Assembly (NCBI GenBank): GCA_002811645.1
Contig: PDIP01000106.1
Span: 56,271 to 82,595 of the forward strand
DNA length: 26,325 nt
Source of the DNA: Corallochytrium limacisporum
Lineage: Eukaryota; Opisthokonta
Direction: 5' to 3'
Program-made: the position numbers and the translations under genes
Shown: positions 10,272-18,971 of the stretch, piece by piece
Layout of the letters: every line of letters starts with the position of its first letter
Numbering within the stretch: position 1 is the first letter of the stretch
The notes under the pieces: generated by a model
What the model saw: the letters and a program-made list of their open reading frames with translations, nothing else
What the model was told of the DNA's origin: nothing
Database searches by the model: none

Positions 10272-11768
10272 TTAGTCATCCATGGCTATCCGACGGAATG
10301 TCAAGGAGACGCGTTGCTTCCGCCGCATGGGAATGCAGGGCCATTCGAGCGCCTTCTCGTCGCTTGATTGGGGGTTGGGAATGAGCAGATCCTGCCAGCG
10401 AGCGGCAATGCCGTGTTTCATCTGGGTACGGGCATGCCCATCCATTACAAGCAGGGATCGTCGGGGCAGTACAATGCTGAATGACTTCGAATAATCGCCC
10501 TGTGCCTTTGCCATCTTGACAGCTGTAGCTGCAGCCTTCTTGGCAGCCTTCACTTCGTCATGCTCGTCACCGGACGTCAAATCATGTTCGGTGTCATCGG
10601 ACGATGTGATGTGGTGCAAGTCATCCTCGTCATGGGCGTCATCGTCGCCGTCAATGCTCACGAAGTCCATCACAGTATCACTGCCTAAGCTCAGGGACAG
10701 GATTGGACCTTCGAAGGCGTCGACGGTGTCAAGGTGAGGCGCGATACCCTGCCCTGCCTCGTAAAGATTAGCAGTGGCCTGATCCCAACAAAACTGCTCG
10801 ACCATATGGTTGATATCCTTGACTTGGTCAATTACAACGTGGAAAAGCAAGGGCATCGGCGGTGCACCACCGCCACCCTGAGCTGCCCGCTGCACTTTAC
10901 CGTACTCAAAGACGGATCCAAAGTGCTGAACTTTGCGTCCCTTGAGCTCCTGCTTCCAGCCCGTTTCAATGAGCATTTCCAGAATCTCGCGCTCGACCAT
11001 GGGTGTGATGGCGTCATGGATGAGGGTAAGTCCGGCAAATATCTGCACCTTCGGAGCTGGGCCCCGGCTGGGTGATCCGAGGCTGATTCCTGGCAAAGCC
11101 CGCAGAGCGAGACGCTTGTGCGATTGATTGAATGAGGGAGGTAGTGGTGGCGGAGGTCCCAGCATCATGATGGCCTTATGCCATTCCGTGTTCGGGTCGT
11201 TCGGATCGCCCTCCGGAAGTTCAATCGTGGGCACAATGTGCTCAATACCTAGCTTCTGCAGACGGTCCCGACGGATAGACACAATGGCAATTGCATCGCC
11301 AGGGTATAGAAGCACATTGTTGAAGGTATCGTCTTGGCGCATACCAAAGGTATCCCGCAGCACGGTGGAGACCGCATCCTCCACTGGGTCCAGTCCCATC
11401 GCGGGGTCCAGCCCCTTCAGATTTCCCAGCCATCGGAATGGGAAAATCCATACGTGCACGTACTTTTTACCCTTCTTGGACACCCGTGTGCTAAATTCCG
11501 ATTCCCACTTATGACCGGGTGCGAACCGTGCAATAAAGTATGGTGCCTTTTTGGCAAGCTTCGTATCAATGTCTCCGAGCTTCTCTCCCACGGGAGTATC
11601 GCTTGTAACCGTACTCTCGCTGGATGGTTCTGTGTGATCTTCGTCAGAAGAGTCTCCATTACGAACGAAGATTGTATCGTCTTCGTTGACCATCATGCCA
11701 GCACCCTTGGCCACCGGTTTGGCAGCACTGGTCTGGTCCTCCGAAAGGATTGACTGTAGTGAACCCAT
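10272..11768 (-). CDS. AlkB-family Fe(II)/2-oxoglutarate dioxygenase, ALKBH8-like
   Basis: This 498-residue protein ends in an AlkB dioxygenase domain closest to ALKBH8, which in animals hydroxylates a wobble uridine in tRNA. From the ATG at 11768, the iron ligands are H345 and D347 (IAPHLDTVDAF) and H452 (MKHGIAAR), and the 2-oxoglutarate arginines are R486 and R492 (RVSLTFRR). GPILSLSLGSDTVMDF and LPRRSLLVMDG are characteristic. Two things are odd. A roughly 60-residue Asp/His- and Ala/Lys-rich insertion (about 370-428) sits between those last two blocks. The first 230 residues also contain an unassigned domain-like part (about 75-185) with no visible RRM, and the methyltransferase domain of animal ALKBH8 is absent. 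The start context is weak (T at -3), so an upstream exon is possible. tRNA activity is inferred from family only. Confidence 0.85.
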   Translation of the reverse strand: MGSLQSILSEDQTSAAKPVAKGAGMMVNEDDTIFVRNGDSSDEDHTEPSSESTVTSDTPVGEKLGDIDTKLAKKAPYFIARFAPGHKWESEFSTRVSKKGKKYVHVWIFPFRWLGNLKGLDPAMGLDPVEDAVSTVLRDTFGMRQDDTFNNVLLYPGDAIAIVSIRRDRLQKLGIEHIVPTIELPEGDPNDPNTEWHKAIMMLGPPPPLPPSFNQSHKRLALRALPGISLGSPSRGPAPKVQIFAGLTLIHDAITPMVEREILEMLIETGWKQELKGRKVQHFGSVFEYGKVQRAAQGGGGAPPMPLLFHVVIDQVKDINHMVEQFCWDQATANLYEAGQGIAPHLDTVDAFEGPILSLSLGSDTVMDFVSIDGDDDAHDEDDLHHITSSDDTEHDLTSGDEHDEVKAAKKAAATAVKMAKAQGDYSKSFSIVLPRRSLLVMDGHARTQMKHGIAARWQDLLIPNPQSSDEKALEWPCIPMRRKQRVSLTFRRIAMDD

Positions 11769-12339
11769 CAACTCTGCTGCAACTGCATTGCAAGGAACAT
11801 ATAATTCGTTACCGCCCGTCTGTTTCCATTCGCAGTTTGTCGTTTGCTGTCGTCACATGAATTTTGATCAAGCACATCTACAGGCCTATGAGTTCCCTTT
11901 TCCCGTACGGTGTCAAATAGCTCACGAGTTGCGAAACCAACCAAGCCGGCGAATGCGTCCTCCAACCCTATGAATTTCGTCTGACTTGCTCAGTTTCAGT
12001 TCGCCCGTGATTCCTATATTCACGGCACAAAACCGAAAGTGGAGACCGGCTTATTGCAAGGCGGCACCACATTGCTGAACCATACCAAACCACAGCGAAA
12101 GCTATACTCGCGCTCCGCCGCGCGCCGTCCAGCCAACCGCGGCGGGTCGCTAGCGAACCCGCCAAAGCCACCGAACCCGGCCCGGGGAGCTGCAGGGAAG
12201 TTCGGTACGGGTCGTGACTGCCTGCTTTCTCTCTCCCCTCCCCCCCTCTCCAGAATTCCCGCTGAGTCATAGTCAAAACACCACCATTTCGGAGTTCGCC
12301 TGACCACTTTCGTTCTTGCACAGCTACCCTCCTGCTTCT

Positions 12340-12354
12340 CCCCCCCCCCCGGGG
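12340..12354. repeat. C11-G4 junction followed by TC repeat
   Basis: Eleven C and four G run directly into TCTCTCTC. This pairing of a C/G junction with a GA/TC microsatellite is repeated at 13122-13177 and 13519-13571. Confidence 0.75.
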
Positions 12355-12430
12355 TCTCTCTCTCACTTTCTTTTTGGGTGCCCCACCACCGTTGCTCCGA
12401 GACCCGCGGGGGGAGGGGGGGGCCAGACGG

Positions 12431-12446
12431 AGAGAGAGAGAGAGAG
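12431..12446. repeat. (AG)8 microsatellite
   Basis: Eight AG units lie between a G-rich block ending in CCAGACGG and a C6 run. The block before it matches the sequences flanking the assembly gap at 13306 and 13524. Confidence 0.8.
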
Positions 12447-12632
12447 CCCCCCTTGGTGCTCGGGGCGAGGGCAAGTACCCCTGCTCCCCAAGGCGTGATT
12501 TGGTATAGTTTCTTTCTTGCCCCTTAAAAGTTTTCCTTCCCTTTTTCTTTTTTGCTTGCTTTGCTGGCTGGCTGGGCCGGCCCCCCCCCCTTTCTCCTTC
12601 ATTTTTTTCCCTTTGGGTTTCCTGGCTGTGGG

Positions 12633-12640
12633 TATATAAA
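12633..12640 (+). promoter_or_regulatory. TATA box candidate without an obvious gene
   Basis: TATATAAA is preceded by a long pyrimidine-rich tract, as in strong fungal promoters. No convincing coding frame follows within a few hundred bases, so it may serve an unrecognised short or non-coding transcript, or be fortuitous. Confidence 0.3.
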
Positions 12641-12834
12641 CTGGGCCCACCCACGACCTCCCTCCCCACCCCAAACGCACTCGAAAGATTAAAAGGCAAA
12701 ATAAAAGAAAAAGGAAGGAAACCGCTGAGAGTGCAGGGCAGGGCAGGAAGGGGAGAGGGAGGAGGCCGGGACATTTGTTCACGAGCCGGAGCATCTGAGG
12801 AAAGGAAAGTAAGAAATTTTCACAAATTAACTAG

Positions 12835-12847
12835 GTACATTCACTGC
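12835..12847 (+). repeat. Recurring motif copy, GTACATTCACTGC
   Basis: Exact GTACATTCA core with a diverged right end, in the gene-free region between the AlkB-like and METTL2-like genes. Confidence 0.5.
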
Positions 12848-13121
12848 GTAAATCCACGTAGTCAAGACCGGCTAGACGTATACAAAAGAGGGGAAGGGGG
12901 ACAAACGAAAAAACGGAAACGGAGAGAGTTTCTTTTGAAACCAAGTCATTTTCTGTTGGCTCTTTCGGTAGAAAACCTACCGCAGTCGCCGTCACCATTT
13001 CAGCGGAGAGAATTGGGGGGGGGGGGCCGGGGGCGGTTTGCTACTTTTGAACAAGTCCTTCGTCGAGTGCTCCTCCTTCCTTGCTCTGCGGTCCACGGTT
13101 GGAACCTGGGAAAAGAAGGAA

Positions 13122-13177
13122 AGAGAGAGAGAGAGAGTGTGTGTGTGTGTGAACGCGCGCCCCCCCCCCCGGGGGGG
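13122..13177. repeat. GA and GT microsatellites followed by C11-G7 palindrome
   Basis: A GA run (about 13122-13137) changes into a GT run (to about 13151). After a short GAACGCGCG link comes C11-G7 (13160-13177). Confidence 0.8.
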
Positions 13178-13279
13178 ACGATGGAGGCTAACGCGAGGAT
13201 GAGATCAGGGGAACGCAGCGTGTGTGTGGTGGTGGTCAGGCACAGGAAAATTAGAGCTGGGTCACGGTCACGCCTACTG

Positions 13280-13324
13280 CCCCCCCCCTTCCCCCCCCCC
13301 CCCCCGGGGGGCCAGCGGGAGACC
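13280..13324. repeat. C-run/G-run junction at left edge of assembly gap
   Basis: Nine C, two T, then C15-G6 is followed by CCAGCGGGAGACC, where the sequence stops at the gap. The last 19 bases match the right edge of the gap with one difference. Confidence 0.85.
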
Positions 13325-13518
13325 NNNNNNNNNNNNNNNNNNNNNNNNNNNNNNNNNNNNNNNNNNNNNNNNNNNNNNNNNNNNNNNNNNNNNNNNNNNN
13401 NNNNNNNNNNNNNNNNNNNNNNNNNNNNNNNNNNNNNNNNNNNNNNNNNNNNNNNNNNNNNNNNNNNNNNNNNNNNNNNNNNNNNNNNNNNNNNNNNNNN
13501 NNNNNNNNNNNNNNNNNN
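13325..13518. other. Assembly gap, 194 N
   Basis: The bases are unknown. Both edges carry the same C/G junction sequence, so the gap probably spans a repeat or hairpin that could not be read. Its true length may differ from 194. Confidence 0.98.
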
Positions 13519-13571
13519 CCCCCGGGGGGCCAGAGGGAGACCCTGCCTTCGCGCGCTCTCTCTCTCTCTCT
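13519..13571. repeat. C5-G6 junction and TC microsatellite at right edge of gap
   Basis: CCCCC and GGGGGG are followed by CCAGAGGGAGACC, repeating the left edge of the gap, and then by a TC run from 13556 to 13571. Confidence 0.85.
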
Positions 13572-14832
13572 GTTTCTCCGAAAGCGAGGCAAAGGAAGTG
13601 AGAAACAGCAAGAAAAAAAGGAAGGGACCGGGAACGGAGTCAGCCATTTTTTTTTCTTATTCCTTTTTCTTTTGCTGCTTGAAAGCCCCGGGAGGCCCTG
13701 AAGGATTTGGCAAGAATTTGGGGGTGGTTGCCTTGGGGGTTGGGGGGGGGGTGCGTGACGGGTAGCGTGACCGTTTGGAACGTTCTGTGTGGATCGAAAC
13801 CCGCGGGCCCAAAGAGTGAGAGAGAGAGAGCGAGAGCTTGGAGACCCCCCCCGGCGAGGAGGTCCCGAAGAGCCACACCGCCGCTGGCGAGATCTCCCTC
13901 GGGAGTTTTTGGAACTCGTTGAGCAGAGTATACTGGAATTCAAAACTGATCTGTCATACTGTCCGGGAGTCAGCAAAGTAGTCAAGAATGGGGGACTGGA
14001 GAATATTTTGGGGTGCGGCGTGCCGGTGGGTGTATCGGACGGGATTGGAATTCGACCGTACGTGACCCCGTGCCTGTGGTCTGCGATTTGACATTTCAAA
14101 AGCTCTCAATGAAGGTCATCGTCATGCTCAGCATATGATACCAACATGACCTGGGCACTTTCTACTCACACTGGGCAGTGTGTATCCATGGGTGTGTGAT
14201 GCCCTCAGCAACTTGGAGCGTAGCAGTTGAGCTGGCCAGCAGGCGGATGGGCAATGGCCGACGGTGTGTGCAAAATCCCAAGAGCCGTGGACAAATGAAT
14301 CGCGCCCCATCCGCCACCCTTCCTCTCTGTCTCCCGAGAAATGCAAGCGAGTTTTGGAACACACACCAAAAGGGGACAACATTTCATCGCAAATCACTTC
14401 GAATTTTTGTACGCGCGCGAAGACAGGGCCCGCGTATTCAGGCAAGGGACGGACGAGTGGCTGAGCGCAGTGTGGTGTACTGGAGGGCATATCGTCAAGT
14501 TCGTCCCCTCGAGCGACACGCTGGCCCATGGCTTACGCTCTTATACGTATACACACAGTCCGTTATTCGAATATCTGTAAATCATGGTGGACAAACCCAG
14601 ATTGTTGGGACAGAGTATGGGTACCGTGCCACCTGATTGTCCTGCTGATGATGCTCAAGGCACTCCCGTTTGCGTGTGTATAACGGATGGGATGTGCGCA
14701 GTTGCTATTAGCCCGAAGCAAAACCCCCGGTGGGGGAACAGTAAAACAATGGAGCTAATTTTTTTAAATAATGAATAATTACTTAAAAAATCGAAGACGA
14801 AAAGCACAGGGAACGGCGGGCGGGTCTGCAGG

Positions 14833-14873
14833 CCCTCGTGTTGACCACCTTCTTGCTTCCCTCGTGTTGACCA
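14833..14873. repeat. 15-bp direct repeat upstream of METTL2-like gene
   Basis: CCCTCGTGTTGACCA occurs at 14833-14847 and again at 14859-14873, a 26-base period, about 110-150 bases before the methyltransferase start codon. It could be a duplicated binding site or a simple tandem duplication. Confidence 0.8.
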
Positions 14874-14979
14874 TCGGAAGAAAACAGGTAGAAGAAAGAG
14901 GTTTGTATGAGTCGACTATGTACCTTTGGTTTCATGGGTCTGTCTATCGAGTATGTATCCGGATACGTCAATAATAAAC

Positions 14980-15987
14980 ATGTCCGACGACGATCACGTT
15001 GAGGAGATTGACCGCGGAGACACTCCGCCTGTGCCCTTACAGGAGACCGGCGACGAAGAGAATGCATCGGCTAGCGACCTCGTGGACTTGTTGGATCACC
15101 ATAGGACCCTGACCAGAAAGCGTCCCAAGTTTGGTACAAGGTACCTGAAGGATGAGAGCAAGATTTTTGAATGTAATGCCTGGGATCACGTAGAATGGAC
15201 GGAAGAGCGTCTGGCTGAAATCAAGGAAAAGATTGCCAAGAACAGTGCCAACAAGGCTACGCCGGAGGAAGAGGAGGAATTGGAACGTCTGGCTGCAGAA
15301 AAGTGGAATGCATTCTACTCGAAGCATGAACATCGCTTTTTCAAAGACCGGCACTGGCTCTTCACAGAATTCCCGGAGCTGGCAGACAAGGACAGCGCCC
15401 TCAAAGTCCTCGAAGTTGGGTGCGGTGCGGGAAACACGGTGTTTCCGTTACTGAAGGCCAACACCAATCCGAACCTCTTCGTGTACGCGTGTGACTACAG
15501 CTCAGAGGCAGTCAAGGTTGTTCGGACCTCAGACCATTATGAAGAAGCTCGTTGCTCGGCCTTTGTCGCAGACCTCAGCAAACCGGACATGATCGATGGG
15601 ACTCCTTTGGAGCCGGAGTCCCTGGATATCATTGTCTGCATCTTTGTGGTCAGTGCACTACGTCCAGACACATTTGAGACAGCAGCCAGTAACCTGAGTA
15701 GGCTCTTGAAACCAGGCGGTATCATTCTCTATCGCGACTACGGTCGCTACGATCTGACCCAGGTGCGGTTCAAGGAAGGCCGTTGCCTCGGCGAGAACTT
15801 CTACAAACGCGGAGATGACACACGGGTATATTTCTTCACCAAGGAAGAGGTCACTGAGCTGATGATGCACCACGGCCTGAACGAGGAGTATAGTCGCTAT
15901 GACAAACGATTGCTGGTCAATCGGAGCAAGAAACTCACCATGTATCGCAATTGGATTCAGGCCAAGTACCGTAAGCCGGCACTCTGA
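14980..15987 (+). CDS. tRNA (cytosine-3) methyltransferase, METTL2/Trm140 family
   Basis: This 335-residue SAM-dependent enzyme belongs to the family that makes 3-methylcytidine at position 32 of tRNA-Thr and tRNA-Arg anticodon loops. The N-terminal part carries the diagnostic FGTRYL and NAWDHVEW blocks. WNAFYSKHEHRFFKDRHW followed by LFTEFPEL (about 109-134) is a family hallmark. The SAM-binding motif I is VLEVGCGAGNTVFP (about 143-156), and LKPGG with RDYGRYD (about 243-258) follows. RVYFFTKEE and LTMYRNWIQAKYRKP close the protein. The ATG at 14980 (A at -3) gives MSDDDH. The open frame extends upstream to 14926, but only from TTG and with unlike sequence. The length is normal, it has no actin-binding extension as in budding-yeast Abp140, and no intron is needed. 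Confidence 0.95.
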   Translation: MSDDDHVEEIDRGDTPPVPLQETGDEENASASDLVDLLDHHRTLTRKRPKFGTRYLKDESKIFECNAWDHVEWTEERLAEIKEKIAKNSANKATPEEEEELERLAAEKWNAFYSKHEHRFFKDRHWLFTEFPELADKDSALKVLEVGCGAGNTVFPLLKANTNPNLFVYACDYSSEAVKVVRTSDHYEEARCSAFVADLSKPDMIDGTPLEPESLDIIVCIFVVSALRPDTFETAASNLSRLLKPGGIILYRDYGRYDLTQVRFKEGRCLGENFYKRGDDTRVYFFTKEEVTELMMHHGLNEEYSRYDKRLLVNRSKKLTMYRNWIQAKYRKPAL

Positions 15988-16839
15988 AGCGCCACACTCA
16001 TCACTCACCATCATCATAATCATCCATTCATCGGTCCATCCATCATTGAACATCCATGAACATCATTCAACGTATTACCATCACCATTCCATAAACCCTG
16101 TACGGCCCATCATCATGCAAACATGGCTGTATCTTTGTCTGGCCCCATTCCGGTAAGCCGTAGCGGGTGCCCAAGGTCACCCACCACTTCCGCCGGGTGT
16201 TTTTTGGAGTTTCTTAAACTGCCGTTCCATACTGAACCGCTCGGCACACCAGCGCACCCGATCGATAACAGTCCCGGCCCACCCCCTCTTTTTCAACCGC
16301 GCTGAATTTCCCGCTGGTAAATTTTCTTCCTCTTCCTGCGCCGAAAGGGAAGGAAGGAGGGGGGGGGGGAGGTTTTACGTTACGGCCCCGGGGGCTTTTT
16401 TTTCTTTTGTTTTGGCAGCTGACAAAACACAACACAGTCCCTCGCCGGTGGCCAGGGGTCCATAGTTTCAGTACGCTGCGCAGCCGGTGCGACAACAGAC
16501 ACGGGACCGTTCCAATTTTCGGGGCCACCCCCCTCCCGGGGGCCCCGGGAAGAGAGGGGAGGGGGGGGCGAAGGGGGGGGGGGAAGGGCACGCAGGTAGG
16601 GACGGTGTGAAAAGGGGGCTGGGATTGCTGACTGTTGCTACACTTCGGCTCCTCCATCATCAGAACATTGGAAGTTAGTTTGTCGCTAGGCTTTGCTTGC
16701 GCCACGCGTGTTAAAGACAGTGACATTCATTTCGTATTGCTTGGGCTATTTCCGAATAGTTTAGTTACTAAGAAGACTCAATAGTTTCTCAGTGCAAAGA
16801 CGGATTTGCGATCTATGTACAAACACATATCAAGCAGCA
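15988..16839. other. Intergenic region between METTL2-like and PPCS genes
   Basis: The first 110 bases are rich in CATC/CATT units, probably 3' UTR of the methyltransferase gene. The middle (16330-16620) has purine- and pyrimidine-rich tracts, C/G palindromes (CCCCGGGG near 16386 and 16543) and G runs. The final 200 bases should hold the PPCS promoter. No gene is seen. Confidence 0.5.
15999..16095. repeat. Imperfect CATC/CATT-rich simple repeat
   Basis: About 97 bases after the METTL2-like stop codon are dominated by CATCA, CATCC and CATT units. The repeat is degenerate. Confidence 0.75.
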
Positions 16840-17796
16840 ATGGGAGAAAGCGGTGCCATCAATCCTGATGATTACTTCCAGGAGACCCCACCTCCAGCCA
16901 ACTATGAGGTGAACTCCTCGGCAATGACGGAATTTGTCAAATTCCACAAGGACAGGAAGCAGCGTGTGGTGCTCATCACGTCCGGGGGTACCACCGTGCC
17001 TTTGGAGACCAACACGGTGCGCTTCCTGGACAACTTCAGCGCCGGTACCCGTGGGTCAGCTAGCGCAGAATACTTCCTGAGGGCTGGGTATGCCGTCATT
17101 TTCCTGCACCGCACGCACAGTCTGGAACCGTACAGCCGGAACTACAGCCATACCAAGCGATGCTTCCTTGATTTCCTCACCGAGCGTAAAGAAAAGGATG
17201 CGGCAGGAAACCCCATCGTTGCCATTACACCGGAATTTTCGCACGAACTAGAGCGTGTGCTCATCGAATACAACCAAGCAAATTCCGAGAACCGTCTGCT
17301 GAAGATCTCCTTCACCACGGTCAACGATTATCTCTATCTGCTTAAGGCGGCTTCGGAAGCGATTGGCCAATTGGGACGGGACGGGTTGCTCTACCTTGCG
17401 GCTGCTGTCAGTGATTTCTACATCCCCTTCAATAGCATGGCTAAGCACAAGATCCAGAGCAGCGACGGACCGCTGGTGCTGAAAATGCAACAGGTGCCCA
17501 AAATGCTGAGCCCCTTGGTCAAGAAGTGGTGCACAGAGGCCCTGATTGTAAGCTTCAAGCTGGAAACTGACCCTTCCCTACTGGATCCAAAGGCAAAGGG
17601 AGCCCTGGCCAAGTACGGTCACAAGATTGTCATTAGCAATCTGTTGACGACGCGTAAAAAGGTAGTGTACTTTGTCACGGTCGATGACATTACGGAGGTC
17701 AAGCTCAGCGACAGCGAACTGTCGGAAGGAGTTGAGATTGAGGACAAGATTATCAAACGCTTGAAGGAGGCCCACGATGCACACATTTCTGCATAA
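16840..17796 (+). CDS. Phosphopantothenate-cysteine ligase (coenzyme A synthesis)
   Basis: This 318-residue enzyme joins cysteine to 4'-phosphopantothenate, the second step from pantothenate to coenzyme A. It matches the eukaryotic stand-alone form (human PPCS, yeast Cab2) rather than the bacterial Dfp fusion. The N-terminal core is VLITSGGTTVPLE (about 44-56) followed by VRFLDNFSAGTRGSASAEYFL (60-80), the nucleotide-binding region of the family. LLYLAAAVSDFYIP (183-196), the KIQSSDGPLVLKMQQVPK block (204-221) and VSFKLETD (237-244) complete the fold. The ATG at 16840 was chosen for its G at +4. The frame extends upstream to 16792 only from GTG. The C-terminal 30 residues are acidic and helical. 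Whether ATP or CTP is used cannot be told. The gene converges on the P2 gene with about 500 bases between. Confidence 0.94.
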   Translation: MGESGAINPDDYFQETPPPANYEVNSSAMTEFVKFHKDRKQRVVLITSGGTTVPLETNTVRFLDNFSAGTRGSASAEYFLRAGYAVIFLHRTHSLEPYSRNYSHTKRCFLDFLTERKEKDAAGNPIVAITPEFSHELERVLIEYNQANSENRLLKISFTTVNDYLYLLKAASEAIGQLGRDGLLYLAAAVSDFYIPFNSMAKHKIQSSDGPLVLKMQQVPKMLSPLVKKWCTEALIVSFKLETDPSLLDPKAKGALAKYGHKIVISNLLTTRKKVVYFVTVDDITEVKLSDSELSEGVEIEDKIIKRLKEAHDAHISA

Positions 17797-18300
17797 AGTT
17801 GTTTGGCAAACCATTTTATGGACCTAATAAGAGAGAAGAACATGTCACATTTAAAACACGATTAACAATAACAAGCTTTGTATGCAAAAAGCAACGAGTT
17901 GGGTATGTTCACGTTGGATATACTAGAGCGATGTCGAACTATATTGCAGCCTCACATCTCCCAATCATCTTTGCCACAGGTGACTCGAACGCTTAAACGC
18001 CCGCACATCGGGTATTCATCCGCTCGCTCTACTTAGCCGTTGTTCATGACATTTAGATGAGAGTTTGATGCTTCGCTTGGAATAGTGTCCGACACGTTGT
18101 ACCCTGTACCCAAGACCGTGACCATGTGTCCACCCGCCATTAAAAGGTTTTATGATTTTCTTGAGGTATCCCGCAAGTATTATGCTTTTCCACATTATGT
18201 AAAGGAGTTATTCAACAATGCTGTGATAAGATAGGTATGTTAAAAGAATGGAGTGAGAATATGTGAAATGGTAAATCCCGATGCTTGTTTGACCAACAAC
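17797..18300. other. Intergenic region between convergent PPCS and P2 genes
   Basis: These 500 bases are moderately AT-rich and hold the 3' ends of both transcripts. I see no gene, RNA structure or repeat. Confidence 0.5.
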
Positions 18301-18630
18301 TTAGTCGAACAGACCGAAGCCCATGTCGTCGTCCTCCTCCTCTTCTTCTTCTTCCTTCTTCTCCTCAGCGGCGGGGGCATCACCACCACCAGCAGCGCCA
18401 CCGGCAGCAGCGGCACCACCAGCACCACCGGCGGGAACGGAAGCCAGCTTGGAGGTACCCTCAGCAATGATCTCGTCGATGTCCTTGCCGCTCAGCTCAG
18501 AGATAACGGAGTTCAGAGACTCGTCATCAACAGAGACACCCACAGATTCAAGGATCTTCTTCACAGCAGCGGCGTCGGGGCTCTCGTTGCCACCGAGCTG
18601 AGCCAGGAGGTATGCAGCAATGTAACGCAT
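18301..18630 (-). CDS. RPLP2: Acidic ribosomal stalk protein P2
   Basis: This 109-residue protein forms dimers with P1 that bind P0 on the 60S stalk and stimulate translation GTPases. The N-terminal helical dimerisation domain starts with [14 protein letters not shown] and includes [12 protein letters not shown] and [14 protein letters not shown], which identifies P2 rather than P1. A Gly/Ala hinge (about 70-90) leads to a Glu-rich tail ending in [10 protein letters not shown]. The ATG at 18630 is the family start and has A at -3. The upstream in-frame extension to 18720 is unlike the family. A TATAAA lies 90 bases before the ATG. The length is normal and no intron is needed. Confidence 0.96.
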   Translation of the reverse strand: MRYIAAYLLAQLGGNESPDAAAVKKILESVGVSVDDESLNSVISELSGKDIDEIIAEGTSKLASVPAGGAGGAAAAGGAAGGGDAPAAEEKKEEEEEEEDDDMGFGLFD

Positions 18631-18719
18631 GATTAATGACTGCCTAAGATTCCCGTTATTGAAAATATGACGTACTGACTTGTGCATGACACATCTGTGC
18701 TTAGATGGCTTGGTGACCA

Positions 18720-18725
18720 TTTATA
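18720..18725 (-). promoter_or_regulatory. TATA box candidate of the P2 gene
   Basis: The minus strand reads GGTATAAATGG, 90 bases before the P2 start codon, a plausible core promoter position for a strongly expressed ribosomal protein gene. Confidence 0.45.
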
Positions 18726-18971
18726 CCACACTATGGTGTTTATATTATCACAATAATCATTATATTTGCAAAATAAATCAGGTTTCCGTTCAATGCAAAC
18801 TGGTGAATAATGAAAGCGCCGCGTACAATGCGGCATAGGCTGTGGCCCTAAGCAACTCAGGAACTTGCCAGACACTTGCAAACTGGTTCCGAAGGGCCTC
18901 GGTCAGGAACTGGTAAGCCCCGCAGCATAGCAGCTGAGGTTCCAACGGTGTGGAGTCCTCCTGCTCCCTCG

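Larger units (their letters stand above)
11769..14979. other. Large gene-free, low-complexity region
   Basis: These 3.2 kb contain no recognisable protein or RNA gene. From 12.2 to 13.95 kb the sequence is a mosaic of C/G runs, GA, TC and GT microsatellites and pyrimidine-rich tracts, interrupted by a gap. A TATA box lies at 12633. The stretch 14.1-14.9 kb is normal in composition, but its open frames on both strands look like chance. The last 200 bases, AT-rich around 14761-14790, should contain the METTL2-like promoter. Confidence 0.6.

Noticed and set aside
12731-13765. 344-codon open frame running across the assembly gap
   Set aside because: A large part is unknown bases, and the rest is GA- and C/G-repeat translation without protein-like features.
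14128-14636. Overlapping plus and minus open frames of 133-152 codons
   Set aside because: Neither has a recognisable motif, both have mixed Cys/Trp/His-rich composition, and they overlap each other in antisense.
15988-16100. CATC-rich stretch considered as a CRISPR-like or structured array
   Set aside because: Units are short, irregular and without spacers. It is a degenerate simple repeat after a stop codon.
18285-18636. Plus-strand frames antisense to P2
   Set aside because: Their Ser/Thr/Gly runs are complements of the Glu-rich tail and Ala/Gly hinge codons of P2.
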